Shown one piece after another: positions 8,601 through 16,138 of a stretch of 64,000 nt of DNA; within the stretch, counting starts at the first letter, position 1; the number at the start of each line of letters is the position of its first letter. The notes beneath the pieces are model-generated. The model did not search any database. It saw only the letters and a list, made by a program, of their open reading frames with translations, and was not told the DNA's origin. The stretch is from an uncultured Clostridia bacterium. Its GTDB lineage: Bacteria > Bacillota > Clostridia > TANB77 > CAG-508. The translations under genes and the position numbers were made by a program. The stretch is from assembly GCA_934120645.1 (NCBI GenBank), contig CAKOUO010000008.1, forward strand, positions 1-64,000, given 5' to 3'.

Positions 8601-8905
8601 ATTTGTGTTCCTTTTATTCTTAAATATCTACTTTGCGCCTCATTTTTTGCTTTTGATAATTCAAATGCTTTCTTTATGTTTTCTTCAATCTTATATTTCT
8701 TAATATTTTCTAATGCCTTTTCTTTGTCCTCATCTACTGAAATAATTAAGTTTATAACTCCTTTTTGCTCTGGTTTTATTTTCATTGTTCTTTTTAGTGC
8801 CACTATAGGCTCTGTTACAAGTCCTATTTTTTTAGAAAATGGATTTGAGTTTTTTACCATTTGTGGTATTCCTATATTTCCTCTTCCGTATAAACTTTTC
8901 CTCAT
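5645..8905 (-). CDS. C-terminal part of cyclic beta-1,2-glucan synthase (GH94 phosphorylase region), frame-shifted from the upstream part
   Basis: A 1,086-residue frame with the second sandwich domain and the (alpha/alpha)6 GH94 domain of NdvB/Cgs-type synthases, which set glucan length by phosphorolysis. Residues 5-20 (LYGRGNIGIPQ, then a PFSKK-like stretch and TEPIVALKR) match the GRG...P.....LSG..G.V.DPI.SLR region found inside NdvB, not at a protein start. GSGDWNDGFSN near residue 770 holds the expected catalytic Asp. YTHAAVWVI and the GGWTWYTGSSSWYY block near the C-terminus are typical GH94. The nominal ATG at 8905 has no ribosome site and overlaps the upstream frame by 74 bp. I read this as the second half of one gene broken by a one-base shift. 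Confidence 0.88.
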   Translation of the reverse strand: MRKSLYGRGNIGIPQMVKNSNPFSKKIGLVTEPIVALKRTMKIKPEQKGVINLIISVDEDKEKALENIKKYKIEENIKKAFELSKAKNEAQSRYLRIKGTQIRDYQKMMSYIIFNNPTKKCNLDKIPKQRYNQSELWKYGISGDLPIILVKIKDINDSYVVKEALKAYEFFRTKNLETELVILDEEKHSYENYVREEIEGIVLNSQMAYLKNIKGGIFEISKNEIDKQDLNLLNFVAAIVIDGSKGGIKNALKDMEDEYLEKYKEIGKEADSIIIEQENSENIDILQNKENLKYYNEYGAFSEDGKEYLIKVNKENRLPTVWSNIMANKKFGTLVTENMGGYTWHRNSRLNRITSWENQANFDIPSEVIYLKNLDSKKTWSLGLNPMPDEKNYNVIFGFGYTKYIHKNDGLEQELEIFVPPEDSLKVEILKLKNTTLNRKKLKIVYYIKPVLGEDEIKTNGYINLKYDSNNNIICAQNLYNSDFLNDVIYVSNSEKIKSYTGDKSFFIGNGSISNPEGLKKTSLNNENSLGKKTCIAYEVEVEIESLAEKEIIFTLGAEESILDSKNMAYKYNKIQNCKQELEKVKSGWKDLLSNLQVETPLESLNIILNGWAIYQTIQSRLIARTGFYQSGGAYGFRDQLQDTLCLKYLDPEILKKQILKHSRHQFVEGDVEHWWHDETERGIRTKFSDDLLWLPYLTCEYIEFTGDYTILDEVTPYIKGKTLAENEDERYDKYSQTDESYSIYDHCIKAIEKGLNFGEHGLPKIGSGDWNDGFSNVGPKGRGESVWLGFFLYNVLSKFIPLCKTKDDVDLAEKYEQIKNNLKRALNTNGWDGRWYKRAFMDDGNTLGSMENDECRIDSIAQSWSTISNAGDNDKKYISMESLENHLIDRENGIIKLLDPPFEKGKLNPGYIKAYVPGVRENGGQYTHAAVWVIIAEALLGFGDKATELYRMINPIEHARTKDSSNKYKVEPYVIPADIYGASNLAGRGGWTWYTGSSSWYYKAGIEYILGLKIKEGIMSIEPCISKDWKEYSMKYKWKNSIYNIVVKNPNRKNNGVEKVIVNGIETENKIKLEDNGIYNIEVIL

Positions 8906-11900
8906 CTATTTCATACTCTAAATCCCCAATTACTTCACTATTTGTGGATAAGTTTATATACATATAAACTTCTTTTTCATTTTCTCCTCTTTTTTTTCTT
9001 TTTACTACGATACTATTTGTTTCTTGGTCAAAGTCAAATATTAAAAACAAATTATTAAATGCTGGATGTGCATAATCTTGTTCTTTTTTTGATAATACTG
9101 GTTCAAAATAAGAAGTTATTTCTAATATTTCTTCTTCATTTCCTATATTTTCTAATTTTAATTGTCTTATTTCAACAGGTTCCTCTGGAGCTACAATAGT
9201 AGCAATATCTGTTTTTATATTATCATTTACCATCTTTTGTTTTATTTTGTCTGGCATAAAACTAATTTGATATTTATTTTCTTTTATGCTTTCTTTATTA
9301 TAATTTGAACTCCATATTTTTTTACTTTTTATATTTTTAATATTAAAAAATATTCCTTCTGGATTATCATCCGTATTTTTAAATCTATTTATATAAATGT
9401 CTTTATATTTACTTAATCCTTCTCCTTTTTGATTCATTGCTATAAAATAATTTTCATTTGATATTACATTTCCTCTTATTAACCTATAATCTATTTTTTG
9501 GTAAGTATCTTCAATATAATCTTCATAATCTACATATTTTAACTTTTCAACTTTTTCCTTATTTTCTTTTGTAATAATTGCTGTTTCTGGCATAGTCTCC
9601 TGTAGTAGAATATTTACTGCTGCTATTTCTGGATTTTTTATAAACCTTTTTTGTAATATATTATCATTAAATAAATTGTTTATTGATAATAATATCAAGC
9701 TTTGATGATGTGCCATATATGTTTTTACCACACTTGCTTTTTTTCCTTTTTCTACTCTCTCTGGAGTGAAATCAATAGATTCATAAAATCCATATTTGCC
9801 ATTCATACCAAATTGTTCTAATCTTTTCAAATTTTCATATACTTCTTTTGGATAATCTGGAATAGCTAATATACTTCCATATGATGAAACAACCATTTCA
9901 TCAGCCAATCCTCTTTTTAATCCAAGCCATGGAATTCCAAATGCTTTATATTGATAGTTTGAATGTAAATCTTTTAAGTTAAATGCCGCTTCTGATATTC
10001 CCCATGGTATTTGTAGTTTTTTTGCATATTCCATTTGGCTTTTTACCATAAATTTACAAGATTCATCTAACAAACTTCCTTTGTATTTAGGAATATTTAT
10101 ATTTGGCATCAAATACTCAAAAGATGTTCCAGACCATGATATTAATCCTTTATATTTTCCAAGTGTAGTTAGTGTTCTACTTAATGAATTCCAATGTTTT
10201 GCCTCTACATCTTTTTTTGCAATTGCAATTAAACTTGCTTGTCTTGCTTCTGATGCTAATAAGTCATAATAAGAATCTGTTAATTTATTTTCTTCTATAT
10301 TAAATCCAATAGAAAATATTCTATGTTCTTTATCATATAAGTAAGAAAAATCTGTATTTTCTATTAAATTTTTTACAATTGTAATTAAATTTTTTAATTC
10401 TTCATTATCTTCATTTTTATCTTCTAACCATTGTTTTAAAACATATAAATATCCAACAAAATTTCCGCTATCTACTGTTGATATATACCTTGGTGACAAT
10501 GGTTGTTTATTCTCTGTATTATACCAATTATATAAATGTCCATTCCATTTATTAAGTCCTTCAACTGTATATATTATATTTTTTAATAATTGTATTGTTT
10601 TATCATCATCTATATATTTTAAATCATTTGCTGAAATAACCGCTATAAGTGATAATCCGATATTTGTTGATGATGTTCTTTTTACTATTTTTTCTTTTCT
10701 ATCTTCTTGATAATTATCAGGAATTAAAAAGTTATTTGCCTCATTTAAATAATCTTCAAAATATTCCCATGTTCTTCTTCCAATATCTAAAATATATTCT
10801 TGTTCTGATTTTGTTAATTTTTCGTTTTCTTTTTTTTCTTCTTTTTCCTTACTTATATAGCACATAATTGTAGGTATTATAATCCATAAAATTCCTAATA
10901 TAAGTGCAAATAAACTAAATGTATTTAAATATATACATAGTGATATAACTCCTGCAATAACATTTATTGCCATATTTTTATAATAAGATATAATATCTGT
11001 TTTTGCCTGTCTTTCAGCTTCTTCTGATGTTGTCCATTCTAATAAATTTTTATGTGTAATTTTTACTCTATATAGTGTTTTTAAAATTGCTTTTATTGAT
11101 ATATACGCTTTATATGGTAAACATCCTAATGTTATTATTCCTCTTAAAAATGTTCCTTTCACACCTGTTATTTTTGGTGTAAATGTTTTCTGTTTTTCTT
11201 CTCCTTCCTGTTTTCCCATTAAATAATTTAATAATTCTAATATAAATGGTATTAGTAAACTAACTATTAATAATGCTACTATTCCTAATATTTTTATATT
11301 AAATATTCCTCTTATAATATTTAAATAAACTAAACCTACTATTATTGAAATTTCAAATAAACTTCTTCTTAAATTATCAAATATTTTGTATTTTGATAAT
11401 AAATTTAATGGGCTTTTATTACCTATCCATTTAGTAATTTGCCAATCTCCTCTTATCCATCTAGAAAGTCTATTCATAAAACTTGTATATTTACTTGGAT
11501 ATCCATCCATTAGCATTATATCTGATACAAGTCCACATCTTAAATATGATCCTTCTAATAGGTCATGACTTAATACTGTATTTTCTGGTATTTGATCTTT
11601 TAAAACTTTTGAAAATACTTCTAAGTCATAAATTCCTTTTCCTGTAAATATTCCTTCTTTAAAATTATCTTGATAAATATCCGAAATTGCATTAGTATAG
11701 CTATCTATCCCACCTGCTCCTGCAAATATTTTTGTAAAAATTGTTTTATAACTTACATCTAAATTTATTCCTACTCGTGGTTGCATAATTCCATATCCAT
11801 CTATTACAATATTTTTTTGTTTATCTATTACAGGTCTATTTAATATATGTGCCATTGCTCCTACAAGTTCAAATGCTGAATTTAAAATTAAATCTGTGTC

Positions 11901-13763
11901 TGCATCTAATGTAATTATATATTTTATTTTATTTAATTCATTTTTATTTTTTTCATCTTTTATATATTTTTCTAAAGTATTTATTCTGAATTGATTTTTC
12001 TGATGTCCTAATAGATATTCATTAAATTGATTTAACAATCCCCTTTTTCGTTCCCAGCCTAAATAACAATTTTCTTTTTCATTCCATACTCTTTTTCTAT
12101 ATATAAAACTAAAAATCGGTAAATTTTCAGTTGGGTACTTTTGGTTTAAAATTTCTACCTGCTTTAACCCTTCTTTAATTACTTCTTCATCAAATTTTTC
12201 TTCTTGATTTAAACTTTGGCTACAATCTCCTAATAATGCAAAATATATGTTTTTTGATTTGTTTGCTAAGTAGTATATTTCTAAATTTTCCATCATTTCT
12301 TTTACTTTTTCTTTAGTTTTTAAAATTGTTGGTATAACTACAAATGTACTATTTTCTTCGTCAATCCCATTTGAAAAATCTAATTTTGGTATTAATTTTG
12401 GTTTTACTGTTTTATTTAATATATATTGTAGTATTTGTATTACAATTTCACTTGATGGAATTAAAAATAGTAGAAAACTTAATAAAAATATCATGCTATT
12501 TTGTATTTTTAAATTTAATACATAACTTATGATTAATGATATTAATATACTTAAGATTCCAACTGTTAATATATACATTTTTGCTTTTTTCCTTGGGGAC
12601 TTTTCTCTTTTTGAATTATATTCTAGTTTTTTATACAATTCGTTAATACCATTATCTATTAAATAATATCCAATATGACTTTTTTTGTTTATTTTTTCTT
12701 TTTTAAAATTATCTTCTGCTAATTCTAATGTTTTTCTTGCTATATATATTTCAGATATTTTTGTTTTTTTACCTATTTCTTTTATTTTTGCTCTGTAATA
12801 TTCTTTTGTTTTATAATCCATTTTATTGTATATTTCTGCCGGATCTTTTTTTAATAATTCTTCTACTCCATTGATTTTCTCAAATATTTCTAAAAAATTT
12901 ATTCTTTGTATTTTCTTTATACTTGTTATGCTATTCCCCATTAATACTTTTTGAACAGCTATATCAAAATGTTCCTTTTTTATTACCTCTGAAACTGTCA
13001 TTCCTAGTTTTTCTACAATTTCTTCCAATATATTGAGATAACTATATCCTTTTTTTCCATATCTTTTTAATGTGTATGACATATATTCTATAAATGGATA
13101 TCTCATATCTTGAAATATTTCTTTTTCTATTTTTTTATTTGTGTTTTTAAATTTAATATTTGCTTTGTCTTTATTTTCTATAAGTCTTTCTGCTATTTGT
13201 TCTACTTTATATTTTTGCATTTGACTGCTATATATTTTAAGACATATATCTGTTATATTTTCTATAATAGCTATTTGAAGAAATATTCCTATATTCCATA
13301 TTTCATCCATACTTAATGTCTTTTTTGTTTGATAGCTTTTTAAATAATCTTCTAAATTTTCTCTTTCTATTTTATTTTCTGTATATGCTACAATTTCAGA
13401 TGCTAAAACATATATTCTTGCAAATCCTTCATATTCTCCATTTGCTATTCCTACAAAATTTATATATTTATTTATTGTTAATTCATGCTCTATTTGTTTT
13501 ACTGTTTCTTCTATTATATAAAAGTTGTCTAATAACCATTCTCCTGCTGGATGTATATTTATTCCTATTTTTAGATGTTCGTTTAATAAATTATATACTT
13601 CTTCTATTATTTTAAAGTTTTCTAATAGCTGTGGTACTGGATATGTGTTTCTTTGAGATTTTTCTGTTATATTATGATTTGATGCTATTTTTTGTAAATG
13701 GTTTTCTAGTTGGCTCTTTTCTAGCATTGTTCCTTTTATTTTTAATATTTTATTTTCCTTCAA
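8832..13763 (-). CDS. N-terminal part of cyclic beta-1,2-glucan synthase (GT84 and glucoamylase-like domains)
   Basis: About 1,643 residues matching NdvB/Cgs: the N-terminal domain with HPAGEWLLDNFYIIEE (about residue 80), two membrane helices near 400-450, a GT84 UDP-glucose transferase with LDADTDLI near 620 and RLSRWIRGDWQ near 767, further membrane helices near 790-970, then a glucoamylase-like domain (PF10091 type; WSGTSFEYLMP, VKTYMAHHQSL). Translation runs out at KLKSIF just where NdvB should enter its second half. Start: the ATG at 13787 lacks a ribosome site. A TTG at 13763 follows AAGGAG and is my choice; the ATG at 13727 after AAAGGA is the alternative. Both halves together make about 2,700 residues, normal for the family. 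Confidence 0.88.
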   Translation of the reverse strand: MKENKILKIKGTMLEKSQLENHLQKIASNHNITEKSQRNTYPVPQLLENFKIIEEVYNLLNEHLKIGINIHPAGEWLLDNFYIIEETVKQIEHELTINKYINFVGIANGEYEGFARIYVLASEIVAYTENKIERENLEDYLKSYQTKKTLSMDEIWNIGIFLQIAIIENITDICLKIYSSQMQKYKVEQIAERLIENKDKANIKFKNTNKKIEKEIFQDMRYPFIEYMSYTLKRYGKKGYSYLNILEEIVEKLGMTVSEVIKKEHFDIAVQKVLMGNSITSIKKIQRINFLEIFEKINGVEELLKKDPAEIYNKMDYKTKEYYRAKIKEIGKKTKISEIYIARKTLELAEDNFKKEKINKKSHIGYYLIDNGINELYKKLEYNSKREKSPRKKAKMYILTVGILSILISLIISYVLNLKIQNSMIFLLSFLLFLIPSSEIVIQILQYILNKTVKPKLIPKLDFSNGIDEENSTFVVIPTILKTKEKVKEMMENLEIYYLANKSKNIYFALLGDCSQSLNQEEKFDEEVIKEGLKQVEILNQKYPTENLPIFSFIYRKRVWNEKENCYLGWERKRGLLNQFNEYLLGHQKNQFRINTLEKYIKDEKNKNELNKIKYIITLDADTDLILNSAFELVGAMAHILNRPVIDKQKNIVIDGYGIMQPRVGINLDVSYKTIFTKIFAGAGGIDSYTNAISDIYQDNFKEGIFTGKGIYDLEVFSKVLKDQIPENTVLSHDLLEGSYLRCGLVSDIMLMDGYPSKYTSFMNRLSRWIRGDWQITKWIGNKSPLNLLSKYKIFDNLRRSLFEISIIVGLVYLNIIRGIFNIKILGIVALLIVSLLIPFILELLNYLMGKQEGEEKQKTFTPKITGVKGTFLRGIITLGCLPYKAYISIKAILKTLYRVKITHKNLLEWTTSEEAERQAKTDIISYYKNMAINVIAGVISLCIYLNTFSLFALILGILWIIIPTIMCYISKEKEEKKENEKLTKSEQEYILDIGRRTWEYFEDYLNEANNFLIPDNYQEDRKEKIVKRTSSTNIGLSLIAVISANDLKYIDDDKTIQLLKNIIYTVEGLNKWNGHLYNWYNTENKQPLSPRYISTVDSGNFVGYLYVLKQWLEDKNEDNEELKNLITIVKNLIENTDFSYLYDKEHRIFSIGFNIEENKLTDSYYDLLASEARQASLIAIAKKDVEAKHWNSLSRTLTTLGKYKGLISWSGTSFEYLMPNINIPKYKGSLLDESCKFMVKSQMEYAKKLQIPWGISEAAFNLKDLHSNYQYKAFGIPWLGLKRGLADEMVVSSYGSILAIPDYPKEVYENLKRLEQFGMNGKYGFYESIDFTPERVEKGKKASVVKTYMAHHQSLILLSINNLFNDNILQKRFIKNPEIAAVNILLQETMPETAIITKENKEKVEKLKYVDYEDYIEDTYQKIDYRLIRGNVISNENYFIAMNQKGEGLSKYKDIYINRFKNTDDNPEGIFFNIKNIKSKKIWSSNYNKESIKENKYQISFMPDKIKQKMVNDNIKTDIATIVAPEEPVEIRQLKLENIGNEEEILEITSYFEPVLSKKEQDYAHPAFNNLFLIFDFDQETNSIVVKRKKRGENEKEVYMYINLSTNSEVIGDLEYEIDEEKFIRKRKYRNTTNGKKLKSIF

Positions 13764-13770
13764 AAAAATT

Positions 13771-13816
13771 CCACTCCTTGCAAACATTTTTGTTTTTATT
13801 GTTTGCTAAAGAGTGG
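13771..13816 (-). promoter_or_regulatory. Hairpin that masks the glucan synthase ribosome site
   Basis: On the minus strand CCACTCTTTAGCAAAC pairs with GTTTGCAAGGAGTGG across a 15-nt loop. The downstream arm contains the AAGGAG ribosome site for the TTG start at 13763, so the folded mRNA would hide it. It could instead be a dyad operator. Confidence 0.6.
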
Positions 13817-13860
13817 TAATTTATTCATTTTTTTAATTACTCTTGCATTATTTTCCTAAC

Positions 13861-13889
13861 AAAAAAGCTCGTTATTAACGAGCTTTTTT
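13861..13889 (-). terminator. Terminator overlapping the 3' end of the 88-residue gene
   Basis: Near-perfect stem AAAAAGCTCGTTA / TAACGAGCTTTTT. It reads in both directions. The stop codon of the minus-strand gene lies in the stem. Confidence 0.85.
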
Positions 13890-14141
13890 ATTACGGTATG
13901 TTTTGTTTCTTATGTCTAAGAAAGCAAATGTTCCTGCCATCCAAATGAAGCCGCCTATTATTGCAATTACTGGAGCCATATCAAAGATATGGGTTACAAT
14001 AAGTACAATTCCTATAACTGCAACTATTAAAGCAATCAGCTGATCCCGTAATTTTTTCTTCTGCCACTTTTTCATGCTTTTAGTTGCAACTATAAAATCC
14101 ATTAACTCATTCCGTAACTTTCTTTCCTGCATTTTTTTCAT
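13875..14141 (-). CDS. Small membrane protein with an internally duplicated N-terminus
   Basis: An 88-residue protein. Residues 1-22 and 23-44 are a tandem duplication: MKKMQERKLRNELMDFIVA against MKKWQKKKLRDQLIALIVA, an amphipathic basic helix followed by a hydrophobic stretch. The second copy leads into two membrane segments (about 37-52 and 55-76). The tail TYRNKKAR is strongly basic and partly encoded by the terminator stem. The ATG has AAGGAGATAGACAGT upstream. No family recognised. It looks like a peripheral membrane protein whose amphipathic helix has been doubled. It is isolated between two terminators. Confidence 0.75.
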   Translation of the reverse strand: MKKMQERKLRNELMDFIVATKSMKKWQKKKLRDQLIALIVAVIGIVLIVTHIFDMAPVIAIIGGFIWMAGTFAFLDIRNKTYRNKKAR

Positions 14142-14317
14142 ACTGTCTATCTCCTTTTCTTTTTATTGACTATAAACTAGTCATAACCTACTTTTAACTT
14201 ATTTTAATTATACCACTTTTTTGCAAAAAATGCAAAATTCTATCAATTTTTACTGTTTTTTGCATAATATATATTAATCAAACATTTTGTTTGAAAAAAA
14301 GAAAGGATGTAGTTATT

Positions 14318-14797
14318 ATGGAAATGGATGGTAAAAAACCTTTTTGTCCAGTTTTAGATGTTGATGGTGTTATTGCAGGAGGAAAACAATTTGACTTAGA
14401 TATAACTTTACCAGAAGATAATAGAGATGTTATCTATGGAGTTATTAAAAATTGTTTTAAAGAACCAGTTCGTGATGCAGTTGTTAAATTAACAGAGATT
14501 GTTTATGAATGTGGTAAAGAAGAAAGAAGACCTATTGGTCATACTTTTACAGATAAAGAAGGAGAATTTGTCTTTGGTCCTCTTTGTCCTGATAGAAAAT
14601 ATGCTATTCAAATTTGGGCTAATACTACTAAAAAAATAAAAGTTTGTGCAAAATGTCATCATGAAGGAAAATGCCTTAAAGGTGATAAATGCGAAAAATG
14701 TGATTGTTTTATAGACAATGATAAGCCAGCTCCTCATTGTGAAGATGAAAAAAGAGATTGCTGCTCTGAATCTTCTAATGAAGATTGCTGCAAATAA
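14318..14797 (+). CDS. Cys-rich protein with a carboxypeptidase-regulatory-like beta-sandwich
   Basis: About 159 residues from the ATG at 14318, which has AGAAAGGA upstream. The frame opens earlier at a TTG (14291), but that lies before the ribosome site. Residues 35-100 resemble a transthyretin-like/CarboxypepD_reg fold (VIYGVIKNCFKEPVRDAVVK, then FTDKEGEFVFGPL). The C-terminal 55 residues are crowded with cysteines (VCAKCHHEGKCL, CEKCDC, DCCSE, EDCC). There is no signal peptide or membrane segment. This layout recalls small structural or spore-associated proteins of Clostridia, where cysteines crosslink or bind metal, but that role is inference. A strong terminator follows, so it is a single-gene unit. 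Confidence 0.75.
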   Translation: MEMDGKKPFCPVLDVDGVIAGGKQFDLDITLPEDNRDVIYGVIKNCFKEPVRDAVVKLTEIVYECGKEERRPIGHTFTDKEGEFVFGPLCPDRKYAIQIWANTTKKIKVCAKCHHEGKCLKGDKCEKCDCFIDNDKPAPHCEDEKRDCCSESSNEDCCK

Positions 14798-14801
14798 ACA
14801 C

Positions 14802-14838
14802 AAAATGGAAAATGTTTAATACATTTTCCATTTTATTT
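14802..14838 (+). terminator. Terminator of the Cys-rich protein gene
   Basis: Perfect 13-bp stem AAAATGGAAAATG / CATTTTCCATTTT with a 7-nt loop, then ATTTTT. Confidence 0.9.
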
Positions 14839-14979
14839 TTATAATACTCCCATTTTTTTTGCAAATTGTTTTCCTTTTTTCATTATTTTCTTTTTATTTT
14901 TATTACTTGTTTCATTATACATCATTATTAATCCTGTTGTTACCAATCCACCTATTAACATACCTTTTGCAAATTTCAT
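14839..14979 (-). CDS. 46-residue membrane-anchored basic peptide
   Basis: A short gene easily overlooked. The ATG at 14979 follows AGAAAGGATTGATAT and opens MKFAKGMLIGGLVTTGLIMM, one membrane segment with a small-residue GG pair. It then has a strongly basic tail (NKNKKKIMKKGKQ) and ends KKMGVL. The form is like YtxH-type or DUF3918-type small membrane proteins, but I cannot assign a family. It sits 27 bp before the terminator of the convergent gene, downstream of the two TauE/SafE genes, and may be the last cistron of that group. Confidence 0.65.
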   Translation of the reverse strand: MKFAKGMLIGGLVTTGLIMMYNETSNKNKKKIMKKGKQFAKKMGVL

Positions 14980-15006
14980 ATATATCAATCCTTTCTCTAA
15001 TTTCTT

Positions 15007-15390
15007 TTATTTATTTTGTCTAATTTTTAATTTTTTATTCTCTTTTATTATGGTATATATTTCATGCACTGCTATAATAAATAAAAAGATGCCAAAGTAT
15101 TTTCTTAATTCTTTAACATTTGTATGAACGGCCAAATTTGCACCTATGATAGCTCCTAAAATTCCAAATATTGATATTATTGTTGCCAATTTTAAATTAA
15201 TATTTTTATTTTTTATATTTACTATAATTGCCACAATAGATGTAGGAATAAAAAATATTAAATTTGTAGCTTGTGCTATATGTTGTTCTATTCCACACAC
15301 AAATACAAGTAGAAATATTAGTATAGTTCCTCCACCCATTCCTGTACCACTTATTATTCCAGATATAATTCCTATTAATACTTCTGCCAT
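15007..15390 (-). CDS. Half-size TauE/SafE family permease, copy 1
   Basis: A 127-residue protein with about four membrane helices. It begins MAEVLIGIISGIISGTGMGG, the glycine-rich first helix of TauE/SafE (DUF81) anion exporters, and a second motif GAIIGANLAV marks the end of one repeat unit. Full-length family members are about 250 residues with two such units, so this is a single repeat that should dimerise. A second half-size copy lies 340 bp upstream (15732-16091), which suggests a two-gene transporter. Substrate is unknown (sulfite, sulfoacetate or similar in the family). The ribosome site is AGGAGGAATATT. Confidence 0.85.
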   Translation of the reverse strand: MAEVLIGIISGIISGTGMGGGTILIFLLVFVCGIEQHIAQATNLIFFIPTSIVAIIVNIKNKNINLKLATIISIFGILGAIIGANLAVHTNVKELRKYFGIFLFIIAVHEIYTIIKENKKLKIRQNK

Positions 15391-15404
15391 AATATTCCTC
15401 CTGT

Positions 15405-15620
15405 CTATTTATTTCCTAATATTGTATTAAACATTTTTTCTGCTATATTAGTTACACATTTATCACATTTTAACATTTGATATATTATATTTTCTCTTAG
15501 TTCTTTTTCTTTAATATTGTCTGCTAAATCCAAAAATTTTTGTAATTCAAATAAATATTGTTCATTGCTATTTTTCCATTTTTGGTCTTTTAATAACATT
15601 GCATTATTTTGCTTTTTCAT
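15405..15620 (-). CDS. Small helical protein between the two TauE/SafE halves
   Basis: 71 residues from the ATG at 15620, preceded by GGAGGAGACA; the ATG at 15632 has no ribosome site. The protein is mostly charged helix (LFELQKFLDLADNIKEKELREN) with a CDKC pair near residue 50 that could bind a metal or form a disulfide. Fifteen bp before the next half-permease, so very likely co-transcribed. I do not recognise the family. It could be an accessory subunit or sensor of the transporter. Confidence 0.7.
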   Translation of the reverse strand: MKKQNNAMLLKDQKWKNSNEQYLFELQKFLDLADNIKEKELRENIIYQMLKCDKCVTNIAEKMFNTILGNK

Positions 15621-15731
15621 TGTCTCCTCCATTTTTATTAAGATTTATTAATTATGCAATATTTTTGTCTATTTTTGTCATTTTTTTTGCGAAATGCAAC
15701 TTTTATTATATCAATTACTATGTTTATTTTG

Positions 15732-16091
15732 TTATTGAAATATCATTTTATAAGATACATAAAATAAAAAACATGTAAATACTATTTTTAAAATTTTCTC
15801 TGGTAGTTTTTTTAATAATTTTGCTCCTATATATCCTCCTATTGCTCCACCAATTCCACATAATATAGCAATTTTCCAATTTATATAATTTTGTTTATAG
15901 TAAAAAAAACTACTTGTTAATACCATTGGTAATATGCAGAAAATAGAAGTTCCTCTTGCTTTTTGTGAATCCATATTTAAAAAATATGTAAATCCCGGGA
16001 CTAATATAAGTCCACCTCCTGTGGCAAAAAATCCGCTTATAAATCCTGCTAATAAACCAATTATTATTTGTTTTATTAATTTTTTCAACAT
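15732..16091 (-). CDS. Half-size TauE/SafE family permease, copy 2
   Basis: About 119 residues with four membrane helices. LLAGFISGFFATGGGLILVP is the classic first-repeat motif of TauE/SafE, and GGAIGGYIGAKLLKKLPEK closes the unit. As in copy 1, only one repeat is present. The frame opens at 16127, but the first 12 codons are the arms of the rarA terminator. I start at the ATG 16091, directly after that hairpin. Its only ribosome-site candidate (GTAGG) sits in the 3' arm of the hairpin, which is odd and could mean folding-dependent translation. With 15007-15390 it probably forms a heteromeric exporter. Confidence 0.82.
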   Translation of the reverse strand: MLKKLIKQIIIGLLAGFISGFFATGGGLILVPGFTYFLNMDSQKARGTSIFCILPMVLTSSFFYYKQNYINWKIAILCGIGGAIGGYIGAKLLKKLPEKILKIVFTCFLFYVSYKMIFQ

Positions 16092-16121
16092 AAAAAAACC
16101 TACTTTTCTTTTTAGTAGGTT
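16092..16121 (-). terminator. Terminator after rarA, fused to the next gene's start
   Basis: Minus-strand stem AACCTACT / AGTAGGTT followed by a run of seven T directly before the ATG of the TauE/SafE copy 2 gene. Confidence 0.8.
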
Positions 16122-16138
16122 TTCCATTTTTTTTATTT

